A stretch of DNA of 64,000 bases from Pseudomonas sp. N40(2020) (GTDB taxonomy: Bacteria; Pseudomonadota; Gammaproteobacteria; Pseudomonadales; Pseudomonadaceae). Of this stretch, positions 36,933 through 44,709 are shown piece after piece (the stretch's first letter is position 1; each line of letters opens with the position of its first letter). The stretch spans positions 1-64,000 of the forward strand of contig NZ_JACSZV010000037.1 in the NCBI RefSeq assembly GCF_014472415.1. Reading direction: 5' to 3'. A program made the position numbers and the translations under genes. Under the pieces are notes generated by a model. The model saw only the letters and a list, made by a program, of their open reading frames with translations. It did no database searches and was not told the DNA's origin.

Positions 36933-36965
36933 CCTGTGGGAGCTGGCAAGCCAGCTCCCACAGGG
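36933..36965. repeat. Compact perfect REP palindrome
   Basis: CCTGTGGGAGCTGG pairs with CCAGCTCCCACAGG across a CAAG loop. Confidence 0.85.
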
Positions 36966-37046
36966 ATAGCGGTGTTTGCGGAAGGTGTATTTCAGCGAAG
37001 AATCCTATACATTTTGCGCCCGCCCTCTGCATGGTGAATCCGCTTC

Positions 37047-38549
37047 ATGTCTCTTGCGCTCGAACGTCTGGTTGCTGGCACGCCGATCCCTTTCGCTGGT
37101 AACCGCGTCACCGTGGTCAGCCCCGAACTGGCCGCGCGCTTTCAGCCCGGTGATCACCTGCTGGTTGAGCAGGTGAGTGGCGAACTGTTGCTGATTCCGG
37201 TCGCCGATCAACAAGCGGCCTCTGTCGCGATCGAACGTGCGGCAGCGGCATTTACCGCGCTGTCGGCGGTGTCCGATGAGGCGATCAGTCAATTCTTCGA
37301 TCTGTTCGCGCAGCGCCTGGAAACACCGGATTGCTGGGCACAGATTGAAGCCGCCAATCTCGCCGATATCGAGCGGGCCAAGGCACGCGGGCGTTCCACC
37401 ACGCGTCTGCTCGCCGACGAGCGTATGCGCGGCGATATGATTGCCGGCCTGCGTGCCTGGCGTGATGCGCCGGCGACGCGCGGCAAAGTCATCAGCAGCG
37501 TTGAACACGATGGCTGGAAGGTCGAGCAAGTCGTCTCGCCGCTGGGCATCGTCGCGTTTGTCTTTGAAGGTCGCCCTAACGTCTTCGCCGATGCGGCCGG
37601 TGTCTTGCGTACCGGTAATACGGCGGTGCTACGGATTGGCAGCGATGCGCTGGGGACGGCGCAAGCCATCGTCACACATGCGCTGAACCCGGCGTTGGCT
37701 GCGGCCGGTCTGCCGGCGGGCGCGGTGTCGTTGGTGGAGAGCGTCAATCACGCCGCCGGTTGGGCGATGTTTGCCGATCGGCGTCTGTCGCTGGCGGTGG
37801 CTCGTGGTTCGGGGCGCGCGGTCAGTCAATTGGGCAGCATTGCCCAGCAGGCCGGGACTGCGGTCAGCCTGCATGGCACCGGTGGGGCGTGGTTGATTGC
37901 CGATCGTGAAGTTGATGCCAAACGCTTTGCGGCGGTGGTACGCAATTCGCTGGATCGCAAAGTCTGCAACACCCTGAACGTCTGCCTGATTCAGCGCGAG
38001 CGCGCCGCCGAATTGGTGCCACTGTTCCTCGATGCGCTGCAACAGGCCGGCACCGCGCGCGGCCAGGGCTGCAAATTGCACATCGTTGAAGGCAGCGAAA
38101 GTTGCCTGCCCACTGAATGGCAGAACGCGACGGTCGAGGTCTATCGCGCCGAGGGTTATCAGACCGAAGCACTGGCCGAACCACTGGCGGAATCTGCGTT
38201 GGGTCGCGAGTGGGAATGGGAGGAAACGCCGGAAGTCAGCCTGATGATCGTTGAAGATCTGGATCAGGCCATTGCGCTGTTCAACCGCTACAGCCCGCAA
38301 TTTACCGTGTCGCTGATCAGCGAAGATGCGCAGGTTCAGGAGCGGTTCTACAACGCGGTGAATGCGCCGTTTGTGGGCAATGGCATCACCCGATGGGTCG
38401 ATGGCCAGTACGCACTGAACAAGCCTGAGCTGGGGCTTTCGAACTGGGAGAGTGGGCGGTTGTTTGCGCGCAGCGCGATTCTTTCGGGGGATGGTGTGTT
38501 TACGGTGCGTAGTCGCATGAGCCAGATCGACCTGACCGTAAAACGCTGA
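37047..38549 (+). CDS. ProA-like aldehyde dehydrogenase (glutamate-5-semialdehyde dehydrogenase family)
   Basis: This 500 aa NADP-dependent aldehyde dehydrogenase resembles ProA in its core: VVSPLGIVAFVFEGRPNVFADAAG and the catalytic cysteine in SLDRKVCNTLNV. It is about 80 residues longer than ordinary ProA, with an N-terminal part (residues 1-80) not found there. It may be a paralogue with a different aldehyde substrate. The REP before it and the lack of a strong ribosome site make coupling to glutaminase uncertain. Confidence 0.8.
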   Translation: MSLALERLVAGTPIPFAGNRVTVVSPELAARFQPGDHLLVEQVSGELLLIPVADQQAASVAIERAAAAFTALSAVSDEAISQFFDLFAQRLETPDCWAQIEAANLADIERAKARGRSTTRLLADERMRGDMIAGLRAWRDAPATRGKVISSVEHDGWKVEQVVSPLGIVAFVFEGRPNVFADAAGVLRTGNTAVLRIGSDALGTAQAIVTHALNPALAAAGLPAGAVSLVESVNHAAGWAMFADRRLSLAVARGSGRAVSQLGSIAQQAGTAVSLHGTGGAWLIADREVDAKRFAAVVRNSLDRKVCNTLNVCLIQRERAAELVPLFLDALQQAGTARGQGCKLHIVEGSESCLPTEWQNATVEVYRAEGYQTEALAEPLAESALGREWEWEETPEVSLMIVEDLDQAIALFNRYSPQFTVSLISEDAQVQERFYNAVNAPFVGNGITRWVDGQYALNKPELGLSNWESGRLFARSAILSGDGVFTVRSRMSQIDLTVKR

Positions 38550-38560
38550 CTGCGTTGTGC

Positions 38561-38602
38561 AGGAACTGCCGAAGGCCCGAGCCTTCGGCAGTTCCTACAG
38601 GG
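38561..38602. repeat. REP palindrome (CCTTCGGCAG type)
   Basis: AGGAACTGCCGAAGGC and GCCTTCGGCAGTTCCT flank a CCGA loop, followed by ACAGGG. It separates the convergent ProA-like and carbonic anhydrase genes. Confidence 0.8.
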
Positions 38603-38615
38603 GGCAAAGTGTATT

Positions 38616-39275
38616 TCAGGCTGCTTCGGTGGTGTTTGCCTGAACTGCGCAAGCCGCCGGTTGTTCGGCCAGCGGCACAAAGGTGCGGCGGTCCGAGGAC
38701 AGCGCATCGATCGAGCCAGTCTCGATGTCATACACCCAGCCATGCAGATTCAGCAGGCCTTTCTCCTGGGCCAGGCGCACACTCGGATGGGTCTGGATAT
38801 TCGCCAACTGCGCGATCACGTTTTCGCGCACCATCGAACTCAATTTCGCCGCGTCATTGGCATGCGGCCGCGCTTCGTTCACCACTTTTGCCGACTCGGC
38901 ATGTTGTAGCCAGCCACTGACGGCGGGCAGGTGATCCATGCATTTGCACTTCGCAATCGCCGTCATCGCACCGCAATCGGAGTGTCCGCAGATCACAATG
39001 TCCGTCACGCCAAGCACCGCCACCGCATATTCCACTGTCGCCGACACCCCGCCCGGATGAGGGCTGTAGGACGGCACGATATTGCCGGCGTTGCGGATCA
39101 CAAACAGCTCGCCGGGTTCTTGCTGGGTCAGCAGTTCCGGCACGACACGGCTGTCGGAACAGGTGATGAATAATGTGCCGGGCTGTTGGGTGGTCGCCAG
39201 GTGTTTGAACAGTTCGGTGCGTTGCGGGAAGGCTTCGTTCTGGAACTTCAGGAAACCGTCGATCAGGGCTTTCAT
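38616..39275 (-). CDS. cynT: Beta-class carbonic anhydrase CynT
   Basis: This 219 aa beta-carbonic anhydrase interconverts CO2 and bicarbonate and supplies bicarbonate for cyanase. Zinc ligands are in ITCSDSRV and GHSDCGAM. The ATG at 39275 (MKALIDGFLKF) has AAGAGG at 8 bp; the ATG at 39279 (six bases upstream) is too close to that site. It lies 63 bp downstream of cynS in the same operon. Confidence 0.93.
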   Translation of the reverse strand: MKALIDGFLKFQNEAFPQRTELFKHLATTQQPGTLFITCSDSRVVPELLTQQEPGELFVIRNAGNIVPSYSPHPGGVSATVEYAVAVLGVTDIVICGHSDCGAMTAIAKCKCMDHLPAVSGWLQHAESAKVVNEARPHANDAAKLSSMVRENVIAQLANIQTHPSVRLAQEKGLLNLHGWVYDIETGSIDALSSDRRTFVPLAEQPAACAVQANTTEAA

Positions 39276-39338
39276 GTGCATGTCCTCTTCAATGGAGATC
39301 GGTGGGCCCGCACGCGAGGTGCGGCGGGCCGGGGCACA

Positions 39339-39806
39339 TCAGAACGGACGCAGGGGCAGGAATTTGCCGTCGAGGGTGACCACGGCGCGGGAACCGCCTT
39401 CCGGGTCTTCGACTTTCTTGATGTCCAGTTTGAAGTTGATCGCGCTGATGATGCCGTCGCCGAATTGCTCATGAACGAGGGCTTTGAGGGTGGTGCCGTA
39501 GATCTGGATCATCTCGTGGAAACGGTAGATGGTCGGATCGGTCGGCACACCGCTGAGGCTGCCGCGCAACGGGATGATTTGCATCGCTGATACATCGGCT
39601 GCATCCAGCTCAAGTTTGTCACCTACTACTTGGGCAGCGTTTTCCGGCAGAGGATGCTGGCCGAGTAGGGCGGCGGTGACGAACGCCAGGCTCAGGCCGG
39701 TGCCGTCGGTGAGATCCTGCCACGACAGATTTTTGCCTGCCTTGGCGTCGAGAATACGGGTGGTCAGGGCCAGACTGGTGTCGTTGTAGGCGTGGGACTG
39801 TTGCAT
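39339..39806 (-). CDS. cynS: Cyanate hydratase (cyanase)
   Basis: CynS (155 aa) decomposes cyanate with bicarbonate to ammonia and CO2. The conserved YRFHEMIQIYG segment contains the active-site Arg and Glu; the Ser of the active site lies in GDGIISAINF. An AAAGGAG site precedes the ATG at 39806. It is divergent from cynR and followed by cynT. The cynABD/cynX cyanate transporter genes are not present next to it. Confidence 0.95.
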   Translation of the reverse strand: MQQSHAYNDTSLALTTRILDAKAGKNLSWQDLTDGTGLSLAFVTAALLGQHPLPENAAQVVGDKLELDAADVSAMQIIPLRGSLSGVPTDPTIYRFHEMIQIYGTTLKALVHEQFGDGIISAINFKLDIKKVEDPEGGSRAVVTLDGKFLPLRPF

Positions 39807-39925
39807 GGTGTCACTCCTTTCAGGGTTGGCTTGCTGTGTGGGATTCATCTTCTGCCGATTGATCCATAGCGTCCAAGATCCATATACAATGCTTCGCATA
39901 AGCCTTGCCTATAGATGGTGTACCC

Positions 39926-40813
39926 ATGCTGTTGCGACATTTGCGTTACCTGCTGGCCGTTGCCGATCACGGCGGCTTTACCCGCGCGGCCGAGGCGCTG
40001 CATGTCTCGCAGCCGACCCTGTCGCAACAGATTCGCCAACTGGAGGAAACCCTGGGTGTGAACCTGTTTGATCGCACCTCGCGGACGGTAAAGCCCACCG
40101 ATGCCGGCGAGGCCTATATCGAATGCGCGCGGCGGGTGTTGGTGGAACTGGAGGCGGGCAAGCGCGCGTTGCACGACGTGAAGGATCTGACCCGTGGCAC
40201 TTTGCGTCTGGCCATGACGCCGACGTTCATGGCTTATCTGGTCGGGCCATTGGTGCGCGATTACACGGCGCGGTTTCCGGGGATTCATTTGCAGATCTTC
40301 GAGTTGTCGATGGACGACATTGAGGCAGGGCTTGCGGATGACTCGCTGGATATCGCGATTGCATTTACTCCGGTGCGCAGCCCGGACATCGAGTGCATTC
40401 CGGCGTTTGTCGAAACGCTGGGGGTGATGGTCGGGCGCGAGCATCCGTTTTACGACAGCACGGCGGTGCTGACCTCGGATGACGTTGCGCAACTGGATTT
40501 TGCGCTGCTGGCGCCGGACTTCATCACGCGGCTATCGGTGGATGAGTATTTCCGTCAGCACGGGATCACGCCCAAAGTGCGTATTGAAGTGAATTCGGTC
40601 AGTACGCTGCTGGAGGTGGTGCGACATTCGCCGATTGCGACGATGTTGCCGGAGGCGATTGCGACTGAGGATCGCGCTTTGCGCAGGCTGCGGGTAGAAA
40701 GCGAAGCGCCGCGGCGAGGGGCGGCGTTGTTGCGGCGCAGGAATAATTATCACAGTGCGGCGGCGGTGGCGTTTGTGGAACTGGTGTTGAGCATGGGAAG
40801 CCCCTCACCCTAA
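39926..40813 (+). CDS. cynR: LysR-family regulator CynR
   Basis: This 295 aa LysR-type regulator has the helix-turn-helix FTRAAEALHVSQPTLSQQIR and a substrate-binding domain of normal length. The divergent arrangement with cynS-cynT over a 119-bp gap is that of CynR, which activates cyanate genes when cyanate is present. The ATG at 39926 (MLLRHLRYLLAVAD) was preferred over an upstream TTG. Confidence 0.88.
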   Translation: MLLRHLRYLLAVADHGGFTRAAEALHVSQPTLSQQIRQLEETLGVNLFDRTSRTVKPTDAGEAYIECARRVLVELEAGKRALHDVKDLTRGTLRLAMTPTFMAYLVGPLVRDYTARFPGIHLQIFELSMDDIEAGLADDSLDIAIAFTPVRSPDIECIPAFVETLGVMVGREHPFYDSTAVLTSDDVAQLDFALLAPDFITRLSVDEYFRQHGITPKVRIEVNSVSTLLEVVRHSPIATMLPEAIATEDRALRRLRVESEAPRRGAALLRRRNNYHSAAAVAFVELVLSMGSPSP

Positions 40814-41054
40814 CCCTCTCCCGGAGGGAGAGGGGACTGACCGAGGTGTTGGTGGCTAATGCGCCGACCTGAAATATTGAAGTTGGATGTAGATCGCAAG
40901 CACACTCCAGATCGACTCCCTTTCCCCGAGGGCGAGGGGACTGACCGAGGTGTTGGTGGCTAATGCGCCGACTTGAAATATTGAAGTTAAATGTAGATCG
41001 CAAGCACGCTCGAGATCGGCGCCCTCTCCCTCCGGGAGAGGGCTGGGGTGAGGT
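40801..41054. repeat. Composite repeat: three GC hairpins with a 104-bp-period direct repeat
   Basis: Outer inverted arms begin CCTCACCCTAACCCTCTCCC (about 40803) and end GGGAGAGGGCTGGGGTGAGG (41054). A third hairpin (CCCTTTCCCCGAGGGCGAGGGG) sits near 40918-40939 (described, not continuous here). Between them lie two direct repeats with period 104 bp, starting at GGGGACTGACCGAGG (40832 and 40936) and containing GCCGAC, GAAATATTGAAGTT and GTAGATCGCAAGCAC. The element overlaps the last bases of cynR. It is unlike the classical REPs in this window. Confidence 0.8.
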
Positions 41055-41092
41055 GATAGATTTAACTAACACCACAAAGCTTACGCCATACA

Positions 41093-41127
41093 CAAAAAAG
41101 GGCCTGCTCCATAGCTGGAAGCAGGCC
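41093..41127. terminator. Bidirectional terminator
   Basis: AAAAAAGGGCCTGCT and AGCAGGCCCTTTTT flank a short loop. It can serve cynR on the plus strand and the small gene at 41151 on the minus strand. Confidence 0.88.
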
Positions 41128-41150
41128 CTTTTTATTGTTGAAGTTGTAAA

Positions 41151-41480
41151 TCAGCAGAACCGATCAATCACCCGAACTTCATTCTTGTTCTGCATCGAGT
41201 CCCACGCTTGTTTCAGCGTCTGCAGAACATTACCGATGAAGTCCTTGTCGGCCGCGGCTTTTTTGCCGACATAACCTTGGCCGCGGCGGTACATCTTCAG
41301 GCGGGCCAGCAGGTTCTGATTGTTGCGGTCGAACTCTTCTTCGCCAGCGTGGGGCGCCAGGCAGTCGATATGCACTTGGCCCGATTTGCTGATCCACAGA
41401 ATATGGCTGTCGAGGCTGTCTTTTTGCGCAGCGAACATACGAGCCAGTTCTTCGATAGTAGGTTGATTGTTCAGATTCAT
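41151..41480 (-). CDS. Conserved hypothetical Pseudomonas protein
   Basis: This 109 aa soluble protein begins MNLNNQPTIEELARMFAAQ and contains KSGQVHIDCLAPHAGEEEF and RRGQGYVGKKAA. I do not recognise a domain. The base composition matches neighbours, and a terminator lies 24 bp past the stop, so it is probably a real single-gene unit. Confidence 0.75.
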   Translation of the reverse strand: MNLNNQPTIEELARMFAAQKDSLDSHILWISKSGQVHIDCLAPHAGEEEFDRNNQNLLARLKMYRRGQGYVGKKAAADKDFIGNVLQTLKQAWDSMQNKNEVRVIDRFC

Positions 41481-41655
41481 GATTTTGCCCCTTGACCAGT
41501 CTGGTGATCTTTCAAAGTTGATTCGCTAATACAGGTAGCCCATCGGTTAGTTGATCCCTGGCACCGAAACCAGGACGTCAGCGCTCGCCCGTGTGAAGTA
41601 CGGGGTCGTGCATCTGTTGCATGTAGTCGTGTTGAATAACTGCTACGCAATAGCG

Positions 41656-41945
41656 TCACAACGAGGAGAAGCAGCGAAAACCGGGAGGCTCCTTGACGAC
41701 ATTTTCAGTGTCGACCACAAGCGTCTTGAGAATTTTCGCCAGCGCTTCTCGTCCTTGTACTGGACGTTCAGGCCAGGTCAGCTTCTTCAATCTGCCTTGT
41801 GGGCAGCGTGTATCCGGAAAAAACAACTCGGCGGTCAGACGAGTTTGCTCAAGCGTATTACCAATGTTCCCGATCGGGGAACGTCTTCATCATGCAAAAG
41901 CAAAACGACGCCGTCAACGGTTTTGTAGTGATTATTTTTGTTCAC
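41656..41945 (-). pseudogene. Possible frameshifted small gene
   Basis: From a GTG at 41945 one frame reads VNKNNHYKTVDGVVLLLHDEDVP and then stops. In the next frame a coding-like stretch continues from the same spot (GNTLEQTRLTAELFFPD through VVDTENVVKEPPG) to a stop at 41656. One extra base in the run of four G at 41876-41879 would join them into about 96 residues. No ribosome site precedes the GTG, so this is tentative. The bases 41481-41655 upstream of the previous gene show nothing I recognise. Confidence 0.3.
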
Positions 41946-41990
41946 TACATATTGTCGGACAAAGCTGTTTTGGAATGAGAAAGGATCCGT

Positions 41991-42494
41991 TCACGCAACG
42001 GAAAAGGGGCTGCGCAGAACATAGAACGTACACGGATAACCGTCTACTTCGCGCTGCAGCAAGGTGAGCTCGCCGCCGCTCAATTCCGGCATCAGCCTGG
42101 CCCAGAAGCGCTGCGCAGGCCGGTTGGCATCGATATGGAAAATCTGCCACTGACCCGGGATACGGCTCAAGAGGGCAGAGACGACAAACTGCGCGACACC
42201 TTGGCCACGAAAGCGTCGGGCGAGAAAGAAGTAGCCGATGTTGTGTTCGGCGCTGGCGATGTGGGTTTCGTTATCGACGGTCACGAAACCGGCGAGTTCG
42301 TCGTCGACCCGGATCAGGAAGGGTTGGGTTGCGGGATGGCGCCAGTATTCGTCTTTCGGTTGGATGCTGAAAAAGCCATGCTCGGCGAGCTTCAAAGGCA
42401 GCCATTGGCTGAAGTCATACATGTAGAACTGCATCAGGTTTTCGAGGGTTTGCAGTTCGTCGCGCTGGGCGGGGTGCAGTTCGACGTTATGCAT
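41991..42494 (-). CDS. GNAT family N-acetyltransferase
   Basis: This 167 aa protein has the acetyl-CoA-binding loop (FLARRFRGQGVAQFVV, the R/Q-x-x-G-x-G/A motif) at about residues 95-110 and ends with an HIDANRPAQRFWARL segment. The ATG at 42494 (MHNVELHPAQRDE) was chosen; longer readings are Arg/Gln-rich and unlikely. Its substrate is unknown. It lies 47 bp downstream of topB, so it may be read from the same transcript. Confidence 0.85.
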   Translation of the reverse strand: MHNVELHPAQRDELQTLENLMQFYMYDFSQWLPLKLAEHGFFSIQPKDEYWRHPATQPFLIRVDDELAGFVTVDNETHIASAEHNIGYFFLARRFRGQGVAQFVVSALLSRIPGQWQIFHIDANRPAQRFWARLMPELSGGELTLLQREVDGYPCTFYVLRSPFSVA

Positions 42495-42541
42495 GCTTTG
42501 GCTTCCTGAAAGTGATGACCTTTCAGAAACAGTAGCGTGTA

Positions 42542-44488
42542 TTACTTTTTGGCTGCGGGTTTCGCGGTGCGTTTGGTGGTGCCGGCGGTTTTGCTGCGCG
42601 TCGATTTGCGCTTTTTCTTCCACGGCGCGGCAGCCTTGCCGGCGGGTGGCGGGCCGCTGATGGTCAGGCTCAGGGCAGAGCATCGGGTTACTTGTTTGCT
42701 CATCCACGCCGCTTGCTTGGTGACGAATTCTTCCAGGCTCATCTCACCGCTTTGCACCATGTCCAGTGCCTGCTCCCAGATTGCTGTAGTGCCTGGGTCG
42801 GCGATTGCACGGGGTACGGCGTCGATCAGACTAAACGCGGCGGGTGTCGCGGCGAGGGCCTTGCCGTTTTTCACCAGGTACCCACGATCCAGCAAGCCCT
42901 GAATGATCGACGCGCGGGTGGCCTCGGTGCCGATACCGGTGGTGTCCTTGAGCTTCTGCTTGAGCAGCGGGTCTTCCACCAGCTTGGCGACGTTTTTCAT
43001 CGCTTTGATCAGATCGCCTTCGGTATAGGGTTTGGGCGGTTGCGTCCACAGATCCTTGAACTTCACATCTGCGACCGCGCACTCGACGCCCTGAGACAAT
43101 GCCGGCAAGGTTTGCGGTGCTGGTGCTTCACGGCCCTTGGCCGGTGCCAATGCCTCGGGTAATGCGCGTTTCCAGCCCGGTTCGATGATTTGCTTGCCGA
43201 CCGCGCGCAGCGCCTCTGCGGCGCAATCAAAATCGGCCTGGGTGCGATCGTATTCATGGTTGGGCAGGAACTGCGCCAGATAGCGGGCGCGGATCAACGT
43301 GTAGACCGCACGGTGCTTGCCGCTCAGGCGTTCAAGGTTCTTTGCCGCTGCGGTGGGGATGATGCCGTGGTGCGCGCTGACCTTGGCGTCGTTCCACGCC
43401 CGGGATTTGCGCTGCGGTTCGAGAAAACCCTGCAGCGCGTCGAGGCTCGGGTCGGCCTGACGCAACGCCGCGAGAATCTCCGGCGCCTCACTGTGCTGAC
43501 TCAGCGGCAAGAAACCGCAATCGCTGCGCGGATAGGTGATGACTTTGTAGGTTTCGTAGAGCGCCTGGGCGATGTCGAGGGTTTCCTGCGCACCGAGGCC
43601 GAGTTTCTTCGAACAGACTTCCTGCAAGGTGCCGAGGTCGAAGGGCAGGGGCGCCACTTCGCGCATACGCTCGGTGCGCAGTTTCACCACTCGCGCACTG
43701 GCGGCGCTTCTCATCGCGGCGGCGGCTTGCTGCGCCAGCGCCTGGTTCAGGCAGCGATCCTGATCGTCACAAACATCCGACGGCGCGCGCCACTGCGCGG
43801 TAAACGGCGTGCCGTTGTGCAGCAACTCCACGTCGATCGCCCAAAACGGTACCGGCACGAAATCGGCGATGCTGCGATCACGATCTACCACTAGCCGCAA
43901 CGTCGGCGTTTGGACCCGACCGACCGGCAATACACCCTGATAACCCGACTGACGACCGAGCAGGGTGAACAGACGACTCATGTTCATGCCGATCAGCCAG
44001 TCCGCCCGCGAGCGACCCAATGCCGAGTGATACAGGCTGAACGTCTCGGCACCCGGTTTTAACGCGGCCAATGCCTTGCGGATCGACGCCTCGTCCAAGG
44101 CCGACAACCACAAGCGGCGGATCGGCCCCCGATAGCGGCAGTGCTCGACCAGTTCCCGGGCGATCATCTCGCCCTCACGGTCGGCGTCGGTGGCGATGAT
44201 CAGTTCGCTGGCCTCGCCGAGCAGGCGTTTCACTGCTTTGTACTGGCTGGCGGTGCGCGGTTTGACGGTCATTTTCCACTTGTCCGGAATGATCGGCAGA
44301 TCCGCCAGCACCCAGCGCTTGTAGCGCGCGTCGTAGGCGTCCGGCGGAGCGGTTTCCAGCAGATGGCCGATGCACCAGGTCACCGTGACGTCCGTTCCCA
44401 GCCAGCAGCCGTCGCCCCGACGCTTGGCGCCGAGCACAGCCGCAATGTCTTTGGCCTGAGAAGGTTTTTCACAGAGGTACAGCCGCAT
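42542..44488 (-). CDS. topB: DNA topoisomerase III
   Basis: TopB (648 aa) is a type IA topoisomerase that decatenates DNA and resolves recombination intermediates. It starts MRLYLCEKPSQAKDIA with the TOPRIM domain; the acidic motif is in TDADREGE. The catalytic Tyr is in VITYPRSDCGFLP. The tail is Lys/Arg-rich (residues about 620-648) and could bind DNA. Start at 44488 matches the family; ATG at 44497 adds three residues. A LexA-type box lies 73 bp upstream. Confidence 0.95.
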   Translation of the reverse strand: MRLYLCEKPSQAKDIAAVLGAKRRGDGCWLGTDVTVTWCIGHLLETAPPDAYDARYKRWVLADLPIIPDKWKMTVKPRTASQYKAVKRLLGEASELIIATDADREGEMIARELVEHCRYRGPIRRLWLSALDEASIRKALAALKPGAETFSLYHSALGRSRADWLIGMNMSRLFTLLGRQSGYQGVLPVGRVQTPTLRLVVDRDRSIADFVPVPFWAIDVELLHNGTPFTAQWRAPSDVCDDQDRCLNQALAQQAAAAMRSAASARVVKLRTERMREVAPLPFDLGTLQEVCSKKLGLGAQETLDIAQALYETYKVITYPRSDCGFLPLSQHSEAPEILAALRQADPSLDALQGFLEPQRKSRAWNDAKVSAHHGIIPTAAAKNLERLSGKHRAVYTLIRARYLAQFLPNHEYDRTQADFDCAAEALRAVGKQIIEPGWKRALPEALAPAKGREAPAPQTLPALSQGVECAVADVKFKDLWTQPPKPYTEGDLIKAMKNVAKLVEDPLLKQKLKDTTGIGTEATRASIIQGLLDRGYLVKNGKALAATPAAFSLIDAVPRAIADPGTTAIWEQALDMVQSGEMSLEEFVTKQAAWMSKQVTRCSALSLTISGPPPAGKAAAPWKKKRKSTRSKTAGTTKRTAKPAAKK

Positions 44489-44560
44489 AACCACCATCGT
44501 CGATCAAGGTCCGAACAGGCGCACAGAATGGCCGGACTTGGCGCCAGGGGCAACTTTTAT

Positions 44561-44576
44561 CTGTATGGATATACAG
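44561..44576. promoter_or_regulatory. LexA (SOS) box candidate between topB and aprA
   Basis: CTGTATGGATATACAG fits CTG-N10-CAG and the gammaproteobacterial LexA consensus CTGTATATATATACAG with two mismatches. It lies 73 bp upstream of topB and 134 bp upstream of aprA. Confidence 0.6.
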
Positions 44577-44709
44577 ATAAAAAGCATTGCCGCAAATGAC
44601 GGGCAATTCGGGGACGCTGCCAGGAACTATCGAGAAATTGATTAGCGCGGCGGTTGCAGGTCATGTCAGGTTCAACGCGACACCTGACCACTGAACAAGG
44701 ACGTGCACC

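Noticed and set aside
41551..41928. Plus-strand ORF in the 41.5-42.0 kb gap
   Set aside because: No ribosome site, no recognisable motif, and the other strand gives a more coding-like reading.
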